A stretch of 11,731 nt of DNA from Candidatus Helarchaeota archaeon. GTDB taxonomy: Archaea > Asgardarchaeota > Lokiarchaeia > Helarchaeales > HEL-GB-A. The first letter of the stretch is position 1. Every line of letters begins with the position of its first letter. Location of the stretch: NCBI GenBank assembly GCA_013375405.1, contig JABXJU010000130.1, positions 1 to 11,731 of the forward strand, read 5' to 3'. Shown here piece after piece: positions 6,771-11,731 of the stretch. The position numbers were made by a program, and so were the translations under genes. The notes beneath the pieces are model-generated. The model saw only the letters and a list, made by a program, of their open reading frames with translations. It did no database searches and was not told where the DNA came from.

Positions 6771-6808
6771 CATAGTATAGACAGAAGCGGAATTCGGATA
6801 GAGAGATA

Positions 6809-8404
6809 ATGGCGCTCATTGATTTCATTAAAAAGAATTCATTATTTTTGATAATAACGACGCTATTCGTTATGTGGATAATTTATTTAACGGTTACGAG
6901 CGCGATGTCACCCAGAACTATTCATTTTTATGATGTTATGACAGGAGAAGAATTAATCGATGTTTCCGGTCAATATATTTCGGAGATCCCACTATTAAGA
7001 TATTTTTTTGAGCCATTCGTGGGATTAACCTTTATCTTTACCTTTAATAGTGATCCTACGGAAATTCTTGTTTTATTCCTAGTCGTATATCTAATAACTA
7101 GAGTGGCATTATTAACAATTGATAATACCATCTTGAATCGGAATAGGAGGAAGGAGGTAATTTTCAGATATATTAAAAATGTACTTGAATTTGTGACTAA
7201 ATACGCGTCGATTATGATAGGGATTGTTGCAACAATCATCGTAATCGGGCTTTTTACACAAGGATTTCTCTGGGTTGCGAATTATTTTTGTCTATTGTTT
7301 CATATAGCATCGATTATCGGTTTTTTTTTGCTAATTGGAAAGTCCATTTACAATGCGGTAATTTATTTCCATCCAAAATTTACTTTGAAAGTGAAAAAGA
7401 TATCAGGTAAAAGCTCAATATCGAAGGTGCTCATCCGCTTTAGAAGAGAATCATTTTACTTCTTGACTGCATTTCTACTCATATTTAGTCTCAATTTCGT
7501 ATTTTTAGGAATTAAATTCCCTACACATCGCATTACTGCAGTTGATTTGGGGCCAGATGAATTTCTTTTTGATTTTCATGTACATACAACAATGTCCGAT
7601 GGACATCTCACCCCTGAGCAGCGTGTAAAGTGGTATATAGAGCAAGGAATCCATGGTGCCGCATTCACTGATCATCACCATCCCCGCGGTGCACAACAAG
7701 CAAAAGCATATGTCGAAGCTAACAATCTCAGTTTTATAGTATTTGTTGGGCAAGAATATTCTGACGATCCCGAAGGCTTGCATATAAATCTTTTTGGCAT
7801 TGAAGATGCAATCATCCCCGAGAATTATTATTATGAAGGACCCTATCATTACTCAGAGGGTCCCGGTCCGATGAATGTCAGTGAGGCAATCAATTGGACT
7901 AAAGAAAATGGGGGATATGTCATCATCAATCATTATGATCGGAATGCTTCCGCCCCATTCTCTTATGAACAATTGCGGGATTGGGGCGTCGATGGGTTTG
8001 AAGTTAGCGACAATGATAAATATCGAGAAATTTACAATTTCTGTAAGGATAATAATTTAATTTGCCTCGGCGGGACGGATGAGCATATGAATGGCGAGGT
8101 AGATGAGTTCGTGCGTTTGAAATTGACGGATCCCAATAATAAGACCTTAGATCATATATTTGAGAACTTACGACGGAATAACCATTCTTGCATCGTGATG
8201 TCTATGCACACCTACTACGATAATTACGATGATCCTTTTGAAAAACTGGATGATTTCAATAATTATTTAGCGAATTTGGATGAATACCAAGTAATCTCTT
8301 GGGTAATTTGGTCCTGTATTGCGTATGCGGCAATCATGCTAGTGTTATATAGGGTAAAGAAGAAAGATTTAGTAAAATTGAAGGAGAAAATAGAGGAGAT
8401 TTAA
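6809..8404 (+). CDS. Multi-pass membrane protein with C-terminal PHP-type metal-dependent phosphoesterase domain
   Basis: This 531-residue protein has hydrophobic helices at about 11-32, 85-104, 135-156, 160-186 and 216-236, then a PHP domain (about 252-470), then a final helix (about 494-515) and a Lys/Glu-rich tail. PHP metal residues are visible: H257 and H259 (DFHVHTTMSDG), D264, D288-H289 in FTDHHHPRG, E316 in GQEY, H325, H375 in INHYDR, and D424/H426 in GGTDEH. This set matches the YciV/TrpH-like PHP phosphoesterases, which bind two or three metals and hydrolyse phosphoesters. The domain is bracketed by helices, so it is membrane-tethered on one face; which face is not certain. A flat hydrophobic stretch near 61-80 could be an additional helix. 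It is a single gene with its own promoter and terminator-like signals. The substrate is unknown; nucleotides or membrane-derived phosphodiesters are possibilities. Confidence 0.9.
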   Translation: MALIDFIKKNSLFLIITTLFVMWIIYLTVTSAMSPRTIHFYDVMTGEELIDVSGQYISEIPLLRYFFEPFVGLTFIFTFNSDPTEILVLFLVVYLITRVALLTIDNTILNRNRRKEVIFRYIKNVLEFVTKYASIMIGIVATIIVIGLFTQGFLWVANYFCLLFHIASIIGFFLLIGKSIYNAVIYFHPKFTLKVKKISGKSSISKVLIRFRRESFYFLTAFLLIFSLNFVFLGIKFPTHRITAVDLGPDEFLFDFHVHTTMSDGHLTPEQRVKWYIEQGIHGAAFTDHHHPRGAQQAKAYVEANNLSFIVFVGQEYSDDPEGLHINLFGIEDAIIPENYYYEGPYHYSEGPGPMNVSEAINWTKENGGYVIINHYDRNASAPFSYEQLRDWGVDGFEVSDNDKYREIYNFCKDNNLICLGGTDEHMNGEVDEFVRLKLTDPNNKTLDHIFENLRRNNHSCIVMSMHTYYDNYDDPFEKLDDFNNYLANLDEYQVISWVIWSCIAYAAIMLVLYRVKKKDLVKLKEKIEEI

Positions 8405-8429
8405 TTAAAAGAAATCTTCTGAGCCTAAT

Positions 8430-8459
8430 CTTTTTAATATTTTGCAGGCCTTTTTATTT
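8430..8459 (+). terminator. Poly-T terminator region after the PHP gene
   Basis: Two TTTTT runs (8431-8435 and 8451-8455) occur 26-51 bases after the stop codon, a typical archaeal multi-T termination region. Confidence 0.35.
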
Positions 8460-8472
8460 AATTATAAGAATC

Positions 8473-8672
8473 TTAATAACAATCAAAAGGGGCAGCCTTT
8501 CCGTCCTCCATCCACTTTATCCTTTTTTGGATGGCATCATCCGGAGATTCCAAATTATATTTCCTATGTGTAAGACCGGTACTGCTTGACTAGGGGATGA
8601 TTTTCGCCATAATGCTTGAGTAAACCTTCAAGAAATTTTTCGCTACTAAGCCGCGTTCCGTATTCATTTCAT
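8473..8672 (-). pseudogene. Possible decayed or frameshifted small gene downstream of the beta-grasp gene
   Basis: No intact gene covers these 200 bases, but two frames look protein-like and join. One frame (about 8579-8665) reads EYGTRLSSEKFLEGLLKHYG then ENHPLVKQ, with no start codon and a stop soon after. The next frame continues from 8580 as TGLTHRKYNLESPDDAIQKR then IKWMEDGKAAPFDCY, ending at TAA 8473. Skipping one base near 8581 joins them. Skipping a second base near 8667 would attach an ATG (8672) that overlaps the beta-grasp stop in TGATGA, a typical coupled start. This could be a pseudogene, two assembly errors, or chance. Alternatively, the frame starting at ATG 8685 is interrupted by only one TAG (8590-8592). 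No family was recognised. Confidence 0.35.
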
Positions 8673-9004
8673 CAACAGCCAGCATCAGGATTGAGTTTAA
8701 CATCAGTCCCCGGGGGAAGGATGAGAGTTGGATCATCTCGGAGGGGAAGCCATGTTTTATCTGGAGTACGAACTTCGATTCCTACATCCACAAAGAAGTT
8801 CCATGACTCGATGTCCCATATAAGTTGTAATAAACTTGAGAGATTTTCAACAGGAAATGAATCTTTAATTAATTGAGCAAAGACCTGATCCGCTGCTGCA
8901 ATCGCCTGAACAATGTCCGCATCATCATTTATGTTTACTGTAATAGGATCTGTTGTAATTTCAAAGATCTCTGGATGAAATATAGAGATAGTAATTTCTT
9001 TCAT
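8672..9004 (-). CDS. Small beta-grasp (MoaD/ThiS/ubiquitin-like) protein ending in Gly-Cys, tentative
   Basis: This 110-residue soluble protein has an alternating hydrophobic N-terminus (ITISIFH, EITTDPITVNI), a central helical part (31-66), then strands and a tail LPPGTDVKLNPDAGC. The tail resembles the end of MoaD/Urm1-type sulfur carriers, where a dGDeV..lPpvaGG pattern precedes the di-glycine. Here the last two residues are Gly109-Cys110 rather than Gly-Gly, followed directly by TGATGA. If it belongs to the family it has lost, or chemically replaced, the activatable C-terminal glycine; it might instead be a structural beta-grasp domain. No E1, JAB or molybdopterin gene is in the window. 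ATG 9004 has no clear ribosome binding site, but a TATA-like box at 9031-9038 suits a leaderless transcript. It is divergent from the M28 gene. Confidence 0.7.
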   Translation of the reverse strand: MKEITISIFHPEIFEITTDPITVNINDDADIVQAIAAADQVFAQLIKDSFPVENLSSLLQLIWDIESWNFFVDVGIEVRTPDKTWLPLRDDPTLILPPGTDVKLNPDAGC

Positions 9005-9030
9005 ACAATTATTCTTAAGAACAACGATGT

Positions 9031-9038
9031 TATTAAAA
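9031..9038 (-). promoter_or_regulatory. TATA-like box for the beta-grasp gene
   Basis: TTTTAATA on the minus strand lies 27-34 bases before ATG 9004, the distance expected for a leaderless archaeal mRNA. The divergent M28 gene carries an identical TTTTAATA. Confidence 0.4.
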
Positions 9039-9072
9039 TTTAGGTTCTCAATTCAAGTAGAGAAAAGCGTGG

Positions 9073-9080
9073 TTTTAATA
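9073..9080 (+). promoter_or_regulatory. TATA-like box for the M28 peptidase gene
   Basis: TTTTAATA lies 45-52 bases before ATG 9125, predicting a start near 9102 and a leader of about 23 bases that contains the AAGG ribosome binding site at 9113-9116. Confidence 0.4.
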
Positions 9081-9124
9081 AAGAATAATTTGTAATAAAC
9101 TTGTATCTTAAAAAGGCGAAAGTG

Positions 9125-10426
9125 ATGAAGGATAGGCTGCCAGAAGAGGAAGAAAAAATTATCCCGAAAGATCCTGAATTAATAAAGAAAGTTGAGGAGA
9201 TATGTGGCGATAAGCACCCCTTCAAACACATTCAGGCGATGGATTACCCAAGAATGGCGGGCACCCCCGAGAATGATCGAGCCACCGATTATATTACAAC
9301 AGTTTTTAAAGATTTTGGTTTTGACCCAGAAGTAGAGCAGTTCTACCTCCCAGAACCTTCTAAAATCCCCAAATTGGTTCTGCCCATTCTATTAATTGGT
9401 TGGGGGATTTTCAGCTTTTACAATGTGTTATTTATTTCCGGTATTTGGGGGTATATATTCGGATTTTTTATCCTCCTTCTCCCCGTTATAGCGTTTCTCG
9501 TTATTCTAAAGTTAGAGGTTTTATTCAAAAAAATGATTACTGGTAATTTTGATAAGATTGTAAATCTTACCAAACAAATTGAGGAGGGTACTTATAAAAA
9601 ACCAGTTAAAAAAGGGAAGAATATCTATGTAGAATACGTCCCAGAAGAATATGAAAAGCATTTATATATAACGGCTCATCATGATAGCACTACCCTTAAA
9701 TTAAATATGAAATTTATGAAAATATTCATGTTAATTGGATTTTTATCTGGAATAGGATACGTTTTGAGTTATTTAGTTCATTACTTGCTCTTAATATTCT
9801 CCAAATTTAATCTATTTGGTAAATATACTATAATTTTTTTCATACTCCTGATAATTTTCCTTATTTCGATTGGTCTTGTTCTTTTCAGTCGCATATTCCG
9901 AACTAATGAATCCCATGGAGCAATTGACAATCTGACCGGCACCTCCATTATTCTTGAACTCGCCAATATCGTTAAACTTGTAAAGCCAAAGCTTAAAATC
10001 ACATTTATTGTGTTTGCGGCAGAAGAAGTGGGGCTTTTTGGCTCTGCGTATCATTTTAATATACATAAAAAATATTTTGAAACCCATCAAATGCATGTTG
10101 TCTCGATTGATATGATTGGAGAAATTCCACCTCTGACTTTAGTAGATAAAATAAAGCCCGCTTTAAGTATTCCTATGCATCCAGAATTCAATAAACAAAT
10201 GGTAGAACTCGCTCAAAAGTTAGGAATTGAAATTAAATTGGGGCGATTTTTATATCCAGGTTCAGACTTTGCGAACTGGCTCCTAAATGGGTATCCAGCA
10301 AATTGGTTGGTAAATGCTAGTAAGTACCTCCATTCGCCACAAGATGTACCAAAAAATGTCAATCAAGACCTATTAATCGAATGCCTGAAACTCTTTACAG
10401 CGTATTTCTTAACAAAAAATCAATAA
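9125..10426 (+). CDS. Membrane-embedded M28 family zinc metallopeptidase
   Basis: This is a probable di-zinc aminopeptidase or carboxypeptidase-like enzyme. Numbered from ATG 9125 (433 residues), the M28 residues are complete: H185 and D187 in AHHDS, D268 in GAIDN, E300-E301 in FAAEEVGLFGS, D329 in SIDMIG and H403 in LHSPQD. The N-terminal YPRMAGTPENDRATDYITTV segment resembles the family's usual start. Two hydrophobic hairpins interrupt the fold: about 82-103 with 106-130 before the first zinc ligand, and about 199-226 with 233-255 between H185/D187 and D268. The catalytic domain is therefore assembled around four transmembrane helices, so the active site probably lies near the membrane surface. 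There is no signal peptide. A frame from TTG 9101 would add eight residues, but ATG 9125 has AAGG eight bases upstream and is preferred. The substrate is unknown; a peptide or membrane-associated substrate is likely. Confidence 0.9.
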   Translation: MKDRLPEEEEKIIPKDPELIKKVEEICGDKHPFKHIQAMDYPRMAGTPENDRATDYITTVFKDFGFDPEVEQFYLPEPSKIPKLVLPILLIGWGIFSFYNVLFISGIWGYIFGFFILLLPVIAFLVILKLEVLFKKMITGNFDKIVNLTKQIEEGTYKKPVKKGKNIYVEYVPEEYEKHLYITAHHDSTTLKLNMKFMKIFMLIGFLSGIGYVLSYLVHYLLLIFSKFNLFGKYTIIFFILLIIFLISIGLVLFSRIFRTNESHGAIDNLTGTSIILELANIVKLVKPKLKITFIVFAAEEVGLFGSAYHFNIHKKYFETHQMHVVSIDMIGEIPPLTLVDKIKPALSIPMHPEFNKQMVELAQKLGIEIKLGRFLYPGSDFANWLLNGYPANWLVNASKYLHSPQDVPKNVNQDLLIECLKLFTAYFLTKNQ

Positions 10427-10447
10427 TTTCTTAGTCGCATCATAACG

Positions 10448-10455
10448 TTTTTTAT
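10448..10455 (+). promoter_or_regulatory. TATA-like box for the zinc-ribbon protein gene
   Basis: TTTTTATA lies about 45-52 bases before ATG 10500. The T-run it contains is 22 bases after the M28 stop and may also help terminate that transcript. Confidence 0.35.
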
Positions 10456-10484
10456 ACTGAAATTTTGTAGTTATAATAATTGAT

Positions 10485-10491
10485 AAGGTGG
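10485..10491 (+). promoter_or_regulatory. Ribosome binding site deciding the zinc-ribbon protein start
   Basis: AAGGTGG lies eight bases before ATG 10500. The in-frame GTG at 10488 is part of this site, so translation should begin at the ATG. Confidence 0.65.
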
Positions 10492-10499
10492 ATAACAGA

Positions 10500-10889
10500 A
10501 TGAATGAAATGAATCTTCAATACTACCGGAGACGCTGGCGATATAGAAGATACGGCGGGTGGCGTGGAGGCATTGGATTTACTATTTTTATAATAACATC
10601 GATTATTTGGGTTGTATGGTCTGCTGCACGAGATCGAGATACAGCAATTACCCTCACAATAATATTCATCATTATCCTTGTAGCCGTTATAGTTATTGGA
10701 ATTATTATAGCAATTGTAGTTAAAAGGAGAAAATCAGTAGAGGGCGATATAGCCCCAGCAGCCCCGGCTCCCGAAATGCGAGAGCAACCTCCTGCTGCAC
10801 CTCCTATGAAATATTGTATTCAATGTGGTAAACAAATCAAGGCAGATGACAAGTTTTGTCTTGATTGTGGCGCCACACAAAATCCCTAA
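10500..10889 (+). CDS. Two-helix membrane protein with C-terminal zinc ribbon
   Basis: This 129-residue protein of unknown function has an Arg/Tyr/Trp-rich N-terminus (8-23, YYRRRWRYRRYGGWRGG), two hydrophobic helices (about 25-41 and 50-74), a basic stop-transfer KRRK, and a Pro/Ala-rich linker (about 85-102). It ends in a four-cysteine zinc ribbon: C106/C109 in YCIQCGK and C120/C123 in FCLDCGA. Both ends should face the cytoplasm by the positive-inside rule. Zinc ribbons of this short C-terminal kind are common in archaeal membrane proteins and are thought to mediate protein contacts rather than catalysis. It is a single transcription unit: own TATA-like box, clear ribosome binding site, and a seven-T terminator directly after the stop. 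Confidence 0.85.
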   Translation: MNEMNLQYYRRRWRYRRYGGWRGGIGFTIFIITSIIWVVWSAARDRDTAITLTIIFIIILVAVIVIGIIIAIVVKRRKSVEGDIAPAAPAPEMREQPPAAPPMKYCIQCGKQIKADDKFCLDCGATQNP

Positions 10890-10896
10890 TTTTTTT
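10890..10896 (+). terminator. Poly-T terminator after the zinc-ribbon gene
   Basis: Seven T follow the TAA stop directly, which is archaeal-style termination. Confidence 0.5.
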
Positions 10897-10956
10897 ATAT
10901 TACAGAAGGTTAGGAAATCGTTTTAATTGAAACATTATAGTTATTATTGGGATTCT

Positions 10957-10969
10957 AAAAAAAGAAAAA
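10957..10969 (-). terminator. Poly-T terminator after the repeat surface protein gene
   Basis: On the minus strand TTTTTCTTTTTTT lies a few bases after the stop codon at 10977. Together with the T-run at 10890-10896 it closes this convergent pair. Confidence 0.5.
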
Positions 10970-10976
10970 GGTTGTA

Positions 10977-11731
10977 TTAATCCCCTTTAGTGGATTTTTG
11001 GGGGACAGGGGCTGCCTGCTTCGGGGGCGGTGGTGGGGCGACTACAGGGCGGGATCGAATTAGTATGCCCAACACCACGAGCGCCGCAGCGACTGCAATC
11101 CCAACGATAAGAATAGATAGCTCTAGTAAAATACTTTCTGGAGCTGGGCCGCTTGGGAAGTCAAATTCATCCAAGGGATTCGTGCCGGCGCCTACCTCGA
11201 CCCCGTCGGAATACCCGTCATCATCTGAATCAAAATCACGTGGATCCGTATTATAAAAAAATTCCTGGATATTTATCAAACCATCCATTTCGATGTCGAG
11301 GGAAGCGTCCAAGGCATTATTCGGAGATAAGGAGTTATCTACCTCCCATTTATCCGGGATGAGATCGTCGTCCGAGTCCGCGTCGTTGGGATCCGTCCCA
11401 AGGTTGTACTCTTCACGATTGGTCAAGTTGTCCGCATCAAAGTCGTCCTGGGCATCCGAGATGTTCAGTGGATCTAGCTGATTGTTCACTTCCCAACCAT
11501 CTGGGAGTAAATCATTATCCGTATCTGAGTCGGTAGGGCTTGTATTATAAAAATATTCCAGAAGATTAATCAGACCATCCATTTCATTATCGATTGAGGC
11601 ATCCAGAGGATTTAAAGGAAATAATGAGTTATCCACTTCCCAACCATCTGGTAATAGGTCATCATCACTATCTGAATCGAATGGATCAGTCGCATGCATA
11701 TTAATTTCATCACCATCATTAAGTCCGTCGC
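10977..11731 (-). CDS. Asp-rich (thrombospondin type 3-like) repeat surface protein with C-terminal membrane anchor, 5' part outside window
   Basis: The frame stays open through the right edge: codons before the Met at 11699 read DGLNDGDEIN, so this Met is internal and the protein is longer. The visible 251 residues consist of a repeat region, then one hydrophobic helix (ILLELSILIVGIAVAAALVV and LGILI), a basic RSR, and a short Pro-rich cytosolic tail (PPPPPK). Each repeat carries a DxDxDxD cluster (DSDSDDDLLPDGWEV) followed by an EF-hand-like loop (DNEMDGLINLLEY), the signature of Ca-binding thrombospondin type 3-like repeats. The expected topology is an extracellular Ca-stabilised stalk anchored in the membrane by its C-terminus. 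The N-terminal domain that would tell its role (adhesion, binding, enzyme) is not in the window. Confidence 0.88.
   Translation of the reverse strand, partial: DGLNDGDEINMHATDPFDSDSDDDLLPDGWEVDNSLFPLNPLDASIDNEMDGLINLLEYFYNTSPTDSDTDNDLLPDGWEVNNQLDPLNISDAQDDFDADNLTNREEYNLGTDPNDADSDDDLIPDKWEVDNSLSPNNALDASLDIEMDGLINIQEFFYNTDPRDFDSDDDGYSDGVEVGAGTNPLDEFDFPSGPAPESILLELSILIVGIAVAAALVVLGILIRSRPVVAPPPPPKQAAPVPQKSTKGD
11238..11678 (-). repeat. Three tandem 147-bp coding repeats (49 residues each)
   Basis: The units are 11532-11678, 11385-11531 and 11238-11384, each exactly 49 codons beginning with a DxDxDxD cluster. A truncated fourth copy (DFDSDDDGYSDGVEV) starts at 11237. The first and third units share the second-half pattern LDAS.D.EMDGLIN...FYNT. 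The middle unit differs (DFDADNLTNREEYNLGTDP), and the partial codons at the right edge (DGLNDGDEINMHATDP) match the middle type. Confidence 0.85.

Noticed and set aside
8508..8534. CCATCC/GGATGG inverted repeat with a 15-base loop
   Set aside because: Arms are only 6 bp with a long loop, and it lies inside the protein-like frame of the possible pseudogene; chance is a sufficient explanation.
8616..8876. 86-residue rightward frame opposite the beta-grasp gene
   Set aside because: Ser/Arg-rich antisense frame without a promoter or ribosome binding site. The leftward frame has better composition and a TATA-like box.
9781..10096. Two leftward frames within the M28 gene
   Set aside because: They overlap each other and the catalytic GAIDN and EE motif region of a clear M28 peptidase, so they are shadows.
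10990..11481. Rightward Gly/Ser/Arg-rich frames opposite the repeat protein
   Set aside because: Antisense of a repetitive Asp/Pro-rich gene gives long open frames by codon bias; no start signals are seen.
11238..11678. 147-bp periodic DNA considered as a CRISPR-like array
   Set aside because: The period is coding (49 codons exactly), the units are diverged protein repeats without distinct short repeats and spacers, and no cas genes are present.

Overview
The window reads as a stretch of a moderately AT-rich archaeal chromosome. It has TATA-like boxes upstream of most transcription units, poly-T terminators, GGAGG-type ribosome binding sites, and an archaeal-style soluble heterodisulfide reductase (Hdr) cluster. 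Membrane-anchored M28 and PHP proteins, a tail zinc ribbon, a histone-deacetylase fold protein and a Ca-binding repeat surface protein recall uncultured anaerobic lineages such as the Asgard (Promethearchaeota) group. That placement is an impression, because no rRNA or other marker gene is present. No tRNA, rRNA, CRISPR array, insertion sequence or transposase was seen.

Region 1 (1-3960, minus strand) is a compact operon read hdrC - hdrB - mvhD-like - hdrA. hdrC and hdrB overlap by one base. The mvhD-like gene and hdrA are one base apart. hdrA runs off the left edge with about 580 codons present. Together they encode the core of an electron-bifurcating or confurcating Hdr complex: HdrB with two cysteine-rich CCG domains, HdrC with two [4Fe-4S] clusters, HdrA with FAD and ferredoxin modules, and a [2Fe-2S] MvhD-type adaptor with an unusual C-terminal winged-helix-like extension. 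HdrA is the long type: the CHCG-type domain follows the first FAD module, so a second FAD module probably lies outside the window. No hydrogenase or formate dehydrogenase large subunit is visible, so the electron donor is unknown.

Region 2 (3961-6713) starts with an AT-rich divergent spacer. It is followed by a four-helix membrane protein with a His-rich motif (plus strand), then on the minus strand a short-chain dehydrogenase with a palindrome over its predicted transcription start, and a compact HDAC-fold deacetylase.

Region 3 (6714-10426) holds a multi-pass membrane protein with a PHP phosphoesterase domain (plus strand). A small minus-strand beta-grasp (MoaD/ubiquitin-like) protein ending in Gly-Cys follows, with what looks like a decayed or frameshifted small gene just downstream of it. 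A divergently transcribed M28 metallopeptidase comes next, with two pairs of transmembrane helices inserted around its catalytic domain.

Region 4 (10427-11731) holds a small two-helix membrane protein with a C-terminal zinc ribbon. Convergent to it is the 3' part of a surface protein made of alternating 49-residue Asp-rich (thrombospondin type 3-like) repeats, ending in a membrane anchor. It runs off the right edge.

The Hdr genes form one functional unit. The remaining genes are mostly single transcription units with their own promoter-like and terminator-like signals, and the sequence does not tie them into a pathway.
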